A DNA stretch of 12,355 bases from Candidatus Bathycorpusculum sp. (GCA_009779045.1 WREZ01000016.1:1-12355), one strand, 5' to 3'; shown: positions 1 to 5,633, counted from the first letter of the stretch. The notes: generated from the sequence alone by a model not told the origin. Numbers and translations are program-made.

Positions 1-108
1 GCATTGCTAAGATAATGTTTTCTCTTGTTTTATCGTCTGTTGCCCTCACATCAAACAACTGCCTGAAGAAACCTACACAACCAAGATATATAAACTATCA
101 ATGTAAAA

Positions 109-516
109 TCAAGTTGCTATATTCTCATCCAGCTGATTAAAAGTATCAGCTAATTCCTGTCGCCGCGTTTGGATGGCAAAATATGTTTGACCCAACGCAA
201 TAATTTCTTTACGCGGATCACCATTCTGAACAATAAGATAACACGCATACCTAGTAAGTTTATAGTCAATAACCTGCTTCTCTGCAGTTTTAGGCATCTG
301 TATCGTTTTGCTGATGTTAGCAAAATGATCCCTAACAGCAAATCCACTGTTCTTACACGCAAGCATAGCTCTATCAATGACCTTGTGAAAATTACGCCAC
401 TGCGTATACCGCAAAACGCTCTGCAAATCCCTTGCAAACCAAAACTCTACACCACTATCAGTGGTTTGCTTAATAGTTTCAAAGGATTCATATTCAGTGG
501 CATCTAACTTAGTCAT
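109..516 (-). pseudogene. dinD: DinD-like protein (Bro-N type domain), C-terminal half missing
   Basis: The 135-residue product matches the N-terminal half of DNA-damage-inducible protein D. Visible marks are the opening SFETIKQT, the central YTQWRNFHKVIDRA at about 37-50, CKNSG at 54-58, DYKLTRYACYLIVQNGDPRK at about 84-103 and QTYFAIQTRRQELAD at about 110-124. Full DinD proteins are roughly 270-290 residues and continue after the QTRRQEL segment with a conserved helical half. Here the frame ends 11 residues later, and I see no continuation of that half in any frame of the 108 bases left of it. It is therefore probably a decayed or truncated gene, although a stand-alone Bro-N-like domain is possible. 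The ATG at 516 is preceded by GAGGAAGAG, a plausible ribosome site. In bacteria DinD is linked to the SOS response and RecA; its archaeal role is unknown. An AT box at 582-590 (minus strand) may be its TATA element. Confidence 0.7.
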
Positions 517-1035
517 TTGTGCTCTCTTCCTCTTTAATCTCTAACCGTATAGTAGCTGAAGTTACTCTTTTGAATGTATCCATAAATTATTGAAAACCAC
601 AAATTTCGTGCCATTACATGTGCAAACAGTGAAAAAAGGACAATAATAAAAATTCAACTTCACCAGCAAACGACAAAAACAGGTTACACATGTTGGGTAT
701 AGCTACAAAAACAACAGTAAAGAGCTATCAAAAGGTTCTGTATGCTGATTTTATTTTTTCCCTCAGTAGGCGCATTTAGGTAAATCTGTAACCATAGTAA
801 CTAAAATGCCATCTTCACTTTGCAACAACAAATGCAGGCAATCTTTGCCAACTTGAAAACCAAACTTGTCTACTCGGCGGCTGGACAGTCTACTATATAG
901 TAAATGATAACTTTTAAAGTAGGTCAATAACATGGCAATTTATGGGGTTGTCTGCATTTTCAGAAGGTGTTAGGCGCGTGTATTATTTTTGGAAAAGAAA
1001 AGTAGCTTTAGGTTTGTTATGCTTTTTATACGATG
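517..1035. other. intergenic stretch between dinD remnant and MITE
   Basis: Apart from the 56-residue minus-strand ORF at 763-933 I find no gene here, no tRNA-like cloverleaf and no tandem repeat. The part next to 516 is AT-rich and should hold the dinD promoter. The region 934-1035 contains only very short frames. Confidence 0.5.
763..933 (-). CDS. small hypothetical protein, 56 aa
   Basis: An uninterrupted minus-strand frame runs from ATG at 933 to TGA at 763. The product begins MLLTYFKSYHLLYSRLSSRR and ends DLPKCAY. A basic N-terminal part is followed by a segment of alternating hydrophobic and polar residues (HLLLQSEDGILVTMV, about 34-48) that would suit beta strands. Codons such as GAT, GTT, ACT and TTA resemble those of the neighbouring genes, which argues mildly for real coding. 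I do not recognise a family. No clear Shine-Dalgarno site precedes the ATG and no poly-T tract closely follows the stop. It lies between the dinD remnant and the MITE, so it could also be a gene fragment or a chance frame. Confidence 0.3.
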   Translation of the reverse strand: MLLTYFKSYHLLYSRLSSRRVDKFGFQVGKDCLHLLLQSEDGILVTMVTDLPKCAY

Positions 1036-1043
1036 TGTCTGTT
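1036..1043. repeat. target site duplication, left copy (TGTCTGTT)
   Basis: This 8-base word directly abuts the left terminal inverted repeat of the 132-bp element. It is repeated exactly at 1176-1183, directly abutting the right terminal repeat. Confidence 0.7.
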
Positions 1044-1079
1044 GTATGTATTCAGCTTGTGTGTTTTTATTAGAGTGAC

Positions 1080-1099
1080 TATACACGAATCTGTGTATA
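1080..1099. repeat. inner inverted repeat TATACAC-6nt-GTGTATA
   Basis: Perfect 7-base arms with a 6-base loop, nested inside the MITE-like element. Transcribed, it would form a short hairpin; as DNA it could be a two-fold protein site. Confidence 0.5.
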
Positions 1100-1127
1100 C
1101 AACCATGTTTGTTGAGTAAAAACAGCA

Positions 1128-1142
1128 TTAAAATTTAAATTC
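1128..1142 (+). promoter_or_regulatory. candidate TATA region for the tautomerase gene, inside the MITE
   Basis: TTAAAATTTAAATTC lies 63-77 bases before the ATG at 1205. With the usual archaeal distance of about 25 bases to the start site, the transcript would begin near 1160-1165, inside the right end of the inserted element. This is inferred from position and composition only. Confidence 0.35.
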
Positions 1143-1175
1143 TAACGACATTTTCCCTGAGAGCTGAATACATAC

Positions 1176-1183
1176 TGTCTGTT
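1176..1183. repeat. target site duplication, right copy (TGTCTGTT)
   Basis: Exact second copy of the word at 1036-1043, beginning at the first base after the right terminal inverted repeat. Confidence 0.7.
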
Positions 1184-1193
1184 TAGGTATGTG
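1183..1193 (+). repeat. TTAGGTATGTG, left arm of inverted repeat flanking the tautomerase gene
   Basis: The word recurs as its exact reverse complement, CACATACCTAA, at 1450-1460 just after the tautomerase stop. The core AGGTATGT also appears at 5621-5628 and 6930-6937, always between genes. Confidence 0.4.
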
Positions 1194-1204
1194 GAGAATT
1201 TGAT

Positions 1205-1438
1205 ATGCCGCATATTGTAATAAAAACTATTAGTGGCCCCTCTCAAAAACAGCTTCAACAAGCCGCTGAACAGATTGCTGATGTTATAAACAAAACAATG
1301 GATAAACCAAAAGAATACATATCTGTATCAGTGGAAGAATACTCCTTTGACACATGGAAAAATGTATACAACGAATACATAAAAGACAAAAACAACATAC
1401 TAATCAAACCCAAATATGACCCAAAAATATTCGAATAA
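1205..1438 (+). CDS. 4-oxalocrotonate tautomerase family protein, PptA-like
   Basis: This 77-residue protein begins Met-Pro. In this superfamily Met is removed and Pro1 acts as the catalytic base for keto-enol tautomerisation. Length and layout match E. coli PptA (YdcE), also 77 residues: MPHI at the start, a helix with an AADI/EQIADVI-like segment around 21-29, a strand ISVSVEE at about 39-45, then the W-centred segment SFDTWKNVY (47-55), and ILIKPKY (65-71) corresponding to the IKKPGY end of PptA. The physiological substrate of this subgroup is not known. GGAG at 1193-1196 gives a ribosome site 8 bases before ATG. Coding bases are A/C-rich, unlike the G/T-rich nop5. The gene stands alone, directly downstream of the MITE, and is bracketed by an 11-base inverted repeat (1183-1193, 1450-1460). 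Confidence 0.85.
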   Translation: MPHIVIKTISGPSQKQLQQAAEQIADVINKTMDKPKEYISVSVEEYSFDTWKNVYNEYIKDKNNILIKPKYDPKIFE

Positions 1439-1449
1439 TGCCTACATTA

Positions 1450-1460
1450 CACATACCTAA
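1450..1460 (-). repeat. CACATACCTAA, right arm of inverted repeat flanking the tautomerase gene
   Basis: Exact reverse complement of 1183-1193. It is located 12 bases after the tautomerase stop codon. Confidence 0.4.
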
Positions 1461-1568
1461 CATTTACAGTCAATTTAGAATACTTGATTACTTGGCCAAC
1501 GACAAAAATAGAAAGTAGAGTTTGCTTCACACAGTCACACAATAGAAAATACGTGTTAATGCACTAAG

Positions 1569-1593
1569 AAAAAGAAATCCTAAAGGTAAAAAA
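1569..1593 (-). terminator. poly-T tracts downstream of the GNAT gene
   Basis: On the minus strand, T6 (1588-1593) and T5 (1569-1573) follow the GNAT stop codon within 32 bases. Runs of T in the non-template strand are the common archaeal intrinsic termination signal. Confidence 0.4.
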
Positions 1594-1599
1594 CACTTC

Positions 1600-2142
1600 C
1601 TACACATTAGGTGGCAACTTTAAACACATCATCTGATAATCATCACCAAGACGTGACTTAATCGGTTTAAAACGACGTTTAACATAAAAATCTACCCTAT
1701 ACCCCTTCTTAGTAGCTAAAGTAACAAACCGACAACCAACACTACTTTTAGACAAAAAAACAGCAATACCAACACAATATTTAATAAAAAAAGTGCCAAG
1801 TCCTTGACCTTGCATTTTTTCAGCAACAGCCAAACGCCCCAAAAGCAACGCAGGATCAACAGGCTTAACATCAGAACCTTTAACACTTTTTTCCACATTT
1901 TTCACCTTAAAAATAGAACCCATGGCCAACGTAACATAACCAACAAGTTTCCTTGTTCCACGTAAATAAAACAAATGAGTAACGCCCATACCTGAACGGT
2001 AAAACGTTTTAGCATCATTCAAAAGAAAATCATTCAAACCTAAATCATCATGTTCGCCACAGCTAAACTTGGGAATCTTTGTATCACTATCAACTATTTT
2101 TATAACAAAATCGTTAATAGTCCAATTACGCTTAGAAGACAT
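1600..2142 (-). CDS. GNAT family N-acetyltransferase, TacT/AtaT-like toxin candidate
   Basis: The 180-residue protein shows the acetyl-CoA loop of GNAT enzymes as QGQGLG (111-116) after the strand LLLGRLAVAEKM (99-110). It also has a late FYVKRRFKP segment (152-160) equivalent to the FYerfGF motif, in which Tyr153 matches the catalytic Tyr of TacT-type toxins. LNDFLLNDAKTFYRSGMGVT (36-55) followed by YLRGTRKLVGYVTLAMGSI (about 59-77) is the arrangement typical of toxin GNATs that acetylate the amino acid on charged tRNA; the chemistry here is inferred. It starts at ATG 2142, three bases after the stop of a 50-residue ORF, so the two are surely co-transcribed. No strong ribosome site precedes it, which fits coupled translation. 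An ordinary protein acetyltransferase is the alternative. Confidence 0.75.
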   Translation of the reverse strand: MSSKRNWTINDFVIKIVDSDTKIPKFSCGEHDDLGLNDFLLNDAKTFYRSGMGVTHLFYLRGTRKLVGYVTLAMGSIFKVKNVEKSVKGSDVKPVDPALLLGRLAVAEKMQGQGLGTFFIKYCVGIAVFLSKSSVGCRFVTLATKKGYRVDFYVKRRFKPIKSRLGDDYQMMCLKLPPNV

Positions 2143-2145
2143 AAA

Positions 2146-2298
2146 CTATTTCTTACTCTTTACTGAAGTTTTTTTACAAGCCATAAGACTCTGCTTGATA
2201 AACTCCTGTTCCGAAGGCGTTAAAGGTTCTGCTGCCCATTTATCAAAAGCGTCAGCATCCTCATCAAACAATACAGGAATAGGTATTGGTTTTGCCAT
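2146..2298 (-). CDS. small acidic protein, putative antitoxin partner of the GNAT protein, 50 aa
   Basis: The minus-strand frame from ATG 2298 to TAG 2146 encodes 50 residues beginning MAKPIPIPVLFDEDADAFDK and ending in a Lys-rich tail. A proline-rich start and an acidic patch (12-20) are followed by a likely helix, LTPSEQEFIKQSLMA (26-40). It lies 3 bases upstream of the GNAT start, the usual antitoxin-first order. It does not resemble the ribbon-helix-helix DUF1778 antitoxins (TacA) normally paired with GNAT toxins and seems too short for a full DNA-binding domain plus toxin-neutralising tail. No better family is recognised. The function is inferred from position only. Confidence 0.55.
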   Translation of the reverse strand: MAKPIPIPVLFDEDADAFDKWAAEPLTPSEQEFIKQSLMACKKTSVKSKK

Positions 2299-2337
2299 AG
2301 TGTTTCAATCCTTGAACAAGCATTGTATCACGTTTAA

Positions 2338-2347
2338 CTAATAAAAA
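2338..2347 (-). promoter_or_regulatory. TATA-like box for the small ORF-GNAT operon
   Basis: Read on the minus strand the bases are TTTTTATTAG, 40-49 bases before ATG 2298. This would place the transcript start near 2316 with a leader of about 18 bases. Confidence 0.35.
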
Positions 2348-2620
2348 CTTTATCACAACCGTGCACACTATTTACCAAACACGCTTAAGTTATTGATGTA
2401 GTACAACATTAAACGTTTAGGGTGTACAAACTGGTTTTAGAACGTTTGAAATTATGTGTGGTTGGAAAAGTTTATGGTTTTTACGTACTTATTCATTGGT
2501 TTAGGTTGGTAGTTTAGCTAAGTTTGTGGTTTGGTGCTTGATTGACTGTTGGAGTTTGAATCTGTGGGGTGTAGCGTTTTTGTTTTTGTTTGTTCAATGT
2601 TTAGTGTTTTGGTGACAAAA

Positions 2621-2630
2621 CTATTTATTA
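2621..2630 (+). promoter_or_regulatory. TATA-like box for nop5-flpA
   Basis: CTATTTATTA lies 41-50 bases before ATG 2671, predicting a short leader of about 18 bases that would include the GAGG ribosome site at 2660-2663. Confidence 0.4.
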
Positions 2631-2670
2631 GGTCTTAGTGTTGTTTTAGTTGTTTATATGAGGCTTAGTG

Positions 2671-4476
2671 ATGAAAGCGTTTGTAATTCATTATCCGTTT
2701 GGCGTTGCCGCTTTTGGTGAAGAGAACCATTTAGTTGAGAAGGTTTTGTTTTCTAAAAAGCCTCAGGCAGCTGCGAAGTGTTTGCTTAAAATTGAGTCAG
2801 GTAAACCGTCTGATGAGTTTTTTTCTTTAGTGTCTTTGCTTTGTGATGTTGGTTATGACGTATTTGTGTTTGAGAATGCTAGTATTGCATCTGAGGTTCA
2901 AAAGAGTAATGATAATTTAAAGGTGGCTGTTGCTTCTTCTGTTGAGGCTGAGGCGTTGCGTGGTAGGATGAGTGAGGTGGCTCTTTCTTTATATTTTGTT
3001 GATGATGAGCAAGAGTTGGCTCTTTGGAATCGTAATGTTAGTTTAGAGTTGGCAAAGTTGCGTATTAAGGGGGCTTCTGAGAAGCGTGATTTAATTGTTG
3101 GTCAGGCTATTCAGACTTTGGATGATTTGGATAGATCGGTTAATTTGTTTATGGCTCGTTTGCGTGAGTGGTATGGTGTTTATTTTCCTGAGATGGATCG
3201 TTTAATTGAGAAGCATGAGACTTATGCTCGTTTGGTTTTGAATTTGGGTGATAGGGATAATTATACTTTTGATACTGTGGTGGCTGAGGGGCTTCCTAAG
3301 GAGCGTTCTGAGTTGGTGGCAAAGACTGCGCAGTCTTCTATGGGTGCTGATGTTTCTGAGGTTGATTTGAAGCAAATTCAATGTCTTAGTCGTGATGTTC
3401 TTAATTTGTATGAGTTGCGTAAGAACATGGAATCCTATGTTGATAATTCCATGGAGGAGCTTGCGCCAAATGTTAAGGCGGTTGCGGGTGCTCTTTTGGG
3501 TGCTCGTTTAATTGCTATGGCGGGTAGTTTGCAGAATTTGGCTATGCGTCCTGCTAGTACTATTCAAGTTTTAGGTGCTGAAAAGGCTCTGTTTCGATCA
3601 TTAAAGACAGGTGCTAGGCCTCCTAAGCATGGCTTAATTTTTCAACATACTTTGTTGCATGATGCAAAGCGTTGGCAGAGAGGAAAAATTGCGCGTGTTA
3701 TAGCTGGTAAGCTTTCTATAGCTGCAAGGGCTGATGCTTTTGGCGGGAACTTTATTGGTGATCGACTAAAAGCTGAAATTAATAAGCGTCTTGACGAGAT
3801 TTATGAAAAATACAAAGACGCGCCTCCTCCAAAAGAGCCTAAACCTAGAGAAGAACACCGTGACCGTGAACCACGATTCAACCGTGGCGGTGGTGGTGAG
3901 CGTCGGGGTCGATTCGGAGGCGGTGGTGGTGAGCGTCGGGGTCGATTCGGAGGCGGTGGTGGTCGAAGAGGTAACTATGGTGGCGGTGGTGGTGGTGATC
4001 GTAACCGTAACCGTAGCAGTGGTGGTGACGGTGGCGATAGGGGTCGCAGTGGCGATGGTGGTGGCGATCGATTCCGTAGAGACGACAAAAAGTTCTATGG
4101 CGACGATGGTGGCAGTGGTAAATTCCGCACCAACAGCGACAGTAATACCGTTAACAGTACCAGTGTCAGTGGCAGTAGTGACAATAGCAGTAGTGGTGGC
4201 AGTGGCGGTAGTAGCAATAGTGGTAAGTCCCATAGTGACGATGGTGGTAGTGGTAAATTCCGTGGCCATAACGATGGTGGTGGTAAAAGTAGTGGCAGCG
4301 ATGGCGGCGGTGGTAGTGGTGGTGGTGAGCGGCGAAACCGATTTGGCGGTAGTGGTGGTGGTGAGCGGCGAAACCGATTCGGAGGCGGTGGTGGTGAGCG
4401 TCGGAGACGATTTAGTGGTAGCGGTAGTGGCAGCAGCAGTAGTGGTGGTGGTGGTGAGCGTCGGAGACGCGAGTAG
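2671..4476 (+). CDS. nop5: Nop5 (archaeal Nop56/58), box C/D RNP scaffold with long GAR-like tail
   Basis: Nop5 bridges L7Ae-bound box C/D guide RNA and fibrillarin in the RNA-guided 2'-O-methylation complex. Residues 1-120 form the fibrillarin-binding N-terminal domain, about 125-260 the coiled-coil region used for self-association, and about 265-357 the Nop domain. The Nop domain carries the signature GARLIAMAGSLQNLA (278-292), then GAEKALFR and HGLIFQH. The core ends near 392, normal for archaeal Nop5. About 210 further residues follow, made of Gly, Arg, Ser and Asp in units such as GGGGERRGRFG and GGGERRNRF. Usual archaeal Nop5 tails are short and Lys-rich. I chose ATG 2671 because GAGG (2660-2663) lies 7 bases before it; a GTG one codon earlier is also in frame. 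Flanking composition is G/T-rich. The fibrillarin gene follows after 1 base. Confidence 0.93.
   Translation: MKAFVIHYPFGVAAFGEENHLVEKVLFSKKPQAAAKCLLKIESGKPSDEFFSLVSLLCDVGYDVFVFENASIASEVQKSNDNLKVAVASSVEAEALRGRMSEVALSLYFVDDEQELALWNRNVSLELAKLRIKGASEKRDLIVGQAIQTLDDLDRSVNLFMARLREWYGVYFPEMDRLIEKHETYARLVLNLGDRDNYTFDTVVAEGLPKERSELVAKTAQSSMGADVSEVDLKQIQCLSRDVLNLYELRKNMESYVDNSMEELAPNVKAVAGALLGARLIAMAGSLQNLAMRPASTIQVLGAEKALFRSLKTGARPPKHGLIFQHTLLHDAKRWQRGKIARVIAGKLSIAARADAFGGNFIGDRLKAEINKRLDEIYEKYKDAPPPKEPKPREEHRDREPRFNRGGGGERRGRFGGGGGERRGRFGGGGGRRGNYGGGGGGDRNRNRSSGGDGGDRGRSGDGGGDRFRRDDKKFYGDDGGSGKFRTNSDSNTVNSTSVSGSSDNSSSGGSGGSSNSGKSHSDDGGSGKFRGHNDGGGKSSGSDGGGGSGGGERRNRFGGSGGGERRNRFGGGGGERRRRFSGSGSGSSSSGGGGERRRRE
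3886..3951 (+). repeat. nop5: tandem 33-bp repeat in the nop5 tail, two copies
   Basis: Two identical in-frame 33-base units (3886-3918 and 3919-3951) each encode GGGGERRGRFG. A third copy starts at 3952 but departs after GGGG. Repeat slippage of such units probably built and varies the tail. Confidence 0.85.
4318..4389 (+). repeat. nop5: tandem 36-bp repeat in the nop5 tail, two near-identical copies
   Basis: Units at 4318-4353 and 4354-4389 encode GGGERRNRFGGS and GGGERRNRFGGG. A diverged third unit follows, encoding GGGERRRRF. DDGGSGKFR is also encoded twice elsewhere in the tail (near 4102 and 4237). Confidence 0.75.
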
Positions 4477-4477
4477 C

Positions 4478-5173
4478 GTGCATATTAAAATTCGTCCTCA
4501 TCCTCAGTTTAAAGAGATTTATCAGGCCATGTTAGAGGGTGGGGCTCAGCGTCTTGCCACTCGTAATTTAACTCCTAGTTTAACTGTTTATGGTGAGCGG
4601 TTAATTCATGTTAAAAATGTAGAGTATCGTATTTGGGATGCTTTCCGTAGTAAACTTGCCGGCGGTATAATTAAAGGCGTGCAGAATGTGCCTATAGAGC
4701 CTAATTCTCAAGTTCTCTATTTAGGCGCCGCGTCTGGCACAACTCCTAGTCATATATCTGATATTGTAGGCGAAGCTGGTCATGTTTACTGTGTAGAATT
4801 TGCCTCCCGCTCCCTACGTGACCTAGTAAATAATGTAGCTGCATACAGAGCAAATATTTCCCCCTTCCTTGAAGACGCACGTAAACCCGAAAAATACGCC
4901 ATATTCATACCTGGAAAAGTAGATGTAATATACTGCGATGTAGCCCAACCCGAGCAGGCAAAACTTTTAGCTGATAACGCAGACGCCCTCCTAAAACCCT
5001 CCGGATGGGTAATGCTGGCCTGCAAATCTCAAAGCATAGACGTCACCCTAACTCCAGAGGTAGTCTACAGACAAGAAGCAAACATCCTGCGCAGCAGAGG
5101 TTTTACCGTAAAAGAAGTAGTGGATCTAGAACCATACGATAAAGCTCACGCTATGATAATAGCCCAAAGATAA
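4478..5173 (+). CDS. flpA: fibrillarin-like rRNA/tRNA 2'-O-methyltransferase
   Basis: This is the SAM-dependent methyltransferase of the box C/D RNP, recruited by Nop5. From GTG 4478 the product has 231 residues, the normal archaeal length. The SAM-binding loop is YLGAASGTTPSHISDIVG (81-98), followed by VEFASRS with acidic Glu107, EDARKPEKY (132-140), DVIYCDVAQPEQ (149-160), the ACKSQSIDVT segment with Lys183 (181-190) and PYDKAHAMIIAQ near the end. The same frame stays open far upstream, through the nop5 tail, but that part would be an artefactual Val-rich peptide, so I place the start at GTG, one base after the nop5 stop. GGAG at 4463-4466, inside nop5, could serve as ribosome site. Codon endings change from T/G-rich to A/C-rich near 4790. 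Confidence 0.93.
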   Translation: MHIKIRPHPQFKEIYQAMLEGGAQRLATRNLTPSLTVYGERLIHVKNVEYRIWDAFRSKLAGGIIKGVQNVPIEPNSQVLYLGAASGTTPSHISDIVGEAGHVYCVEFASRSLRDLVNNVAAYRANISPFLEDARKPEKYAIFIPGKVDVIYCDVAQPEQAKLLADNADALLKPSGWVMLACKSQSIDVTLTPEVVYRQEANILRSRGFTVKEVVDLEPYDKAHAMIIAQR

Positions 5174-5174
5174 A

Positions 5175-5202
5175 CCCTTTTTCACAGGTTACCCTATTTT
5201 TT
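5175..5202 (+). terminator. poly-T tracts after fibrillarin
   Basis: Two runs of T (T5 near 5179 and T6 near 5197) follow the stop codon within 30 bases, a typical archaeal terminator arrangement. Confidence 0.45.
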
Positions 5203-5295
5203 GAGCAGGCTAAGAGAGATAAACTTGTTTTATGGAAAAATGTATTTAACCCTAATTTCCTGTTTTAAGTAATAAGGGTGCTTTAGAGATTCTAG

Positions 5296-5314
5296 AAGGG
5301 TGTTATTTTTTTTT
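5296..5314 (+). terminator. AAGGGTGTTA + T9, repeated terminator-like motif, copy 1
   Basis: AAGGGTGTTA is followed by nine T. The same 17 bases (ten plus seven T) recur at 6766-6782, also downstream of a plus-strand gene. This may be a conserved termination element or part of a dispersed repeat. Confidence 0.4.
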
Positions 5315-5540
5315 GGTAGCTTCACTTAGGTACATTTGATTATTTATTTTAATCTTAAAGTTATAGTGTTTTGACGCGTTAGTGTTTGGGTGGGTAAATG
5401 TTTGATGTTGAGGTGCTCAATATGTAGGTCAACTTGGGAAAAGGCTGAAATAATTCTGTTAAACACGTAAATTGGTATTTGGTCACAAAACAAGTGAGTG
5501 TTACACTAAAACATTTATGGCCTAACTTATAATGTGGTTA

Positions 5541-5554
5541 AAGCAATATTGCTT
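5541..5554. promoter_or_regulatory. 14-bp perfect palindrome upstream of the FilR1-like gene
   Basis: AAGCAATATTGCTT reads identically on both strands. It lies 80-93 bases before the ATG at 5634 and 33 bases upstream of the AT box. This is a good place for a dimeric winged-helix regulator to bind, possibly the product of this gene itself. Confidence 0.45.
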
Positions 5555-5587
5555 ACTTAAGGACATTGTGACTTCAATTTCAACTTA

Positions 5588-5599
5588 ATATTTAAATAT
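5588..5599 (+). promoter_or_regulatory. TATA-like box for the FilR1-like gene, palindromic
   Basis: ATATTTAAATAT is a perfect 12-base palindrome 35-46 bases before ATG 5634. It predicts a transcript start near 5620 and a short leader. Confidence 0.45.
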
Positions 5600-5633
5600 G
5601 TAACTGTGGTTTGAAATAACAGGTATGTAGTTT

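Larger units (their letters stand above)
1044..1175. mobile_element. MITE-like element, 132 bp, 14-bp TIRs, 8-bp target duplication
   Basis: The element begins GTATGTATTCAGCT (1044-1057) and ends with the exact reverse complement AGCTGAATACATAC (1162-1175). It is flanked on both sides by the same 8 bases TGTCTGTT (1036-1043 and 1176-1183), as expected of a target site duplication left by a transposase. There is no room for a transposase gene, so it would be a non-autonomous miniature element moved in trans. The interior holds a second inverted repeat, TATACAC/GTGTATA (1080-1099), and an AT-rich box (1128-1142). It sits 29 bases upstream of the tautomerase start and may supply that gene's promoter. 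Bacterial and archaeal IS families that make about 8-bp duplications include ISL3, IS1595, IS66 and IS256; I cannot assign this one. Confidence 0.75.
2299..2670. other. divergent intergenic region between the GNAT operon and nop5
   Basis: No gene is seen. The left end holds the minus-strand promoter of the GNAT operon and the right end the nop5 promoter. From about 2400 the plus strand is strongly enriched in G and T, a bias continuing into nop5, and only very short frames occur. Confidence 0.5.
5203..5633. other. intergenic region before the FilR1-like regulator
   Basis: No gene is seen. It holds a 17-base terminator-like motif (5296-5312), a 14-base palindrome (5541-5554), a palindromic AT box (5588-5599) and the AGGTATGT word (5621-5628). 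The composition is AT-rich with G/T excess on the plus strand. Confidence 0.5.

Noticed and set aside
1..94. Minus-strand frame running off the left edge (…FFRQLFDVRATDKTREN…)
   Set aside because: It is open to the edge and looks somewhat protein-like, but has no ATG start and no recognised motif in about 30 codons. It is too short to call and does not match the missing part of DinD.
169..507. Plus-strand ORF opposite the dinD remnant
   Set aside because: The minus strand carries the conserved DinD motifs; the plus-strand product has no recognisable features.
2069..2341. Plus-strand ORF of 90 codons opposite the GNAT operon start
   Set aside because: It lies opposite the GNAT start and the whole 50-residue ORF, which have proper operon spacing; the product has no family features.
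3766..4269. Thr-rich minus-strand ORF of 167 codons opposite the nop5 tail
   Set aside because: It is the complement of GGT/GGC repeats (ACC/GCC), with no domain and no start signals. It is a shadow of nop5.
3791..4477. Long Val/Ala-rich N-terminal extension of fibrillarin, upstream of GTG 4478
   Set aside because: The sequence is the nop5 repeat tail read out of frame. The normal fibrillarin N-terminus begins at GTG 4478 and gives the family's usual length.
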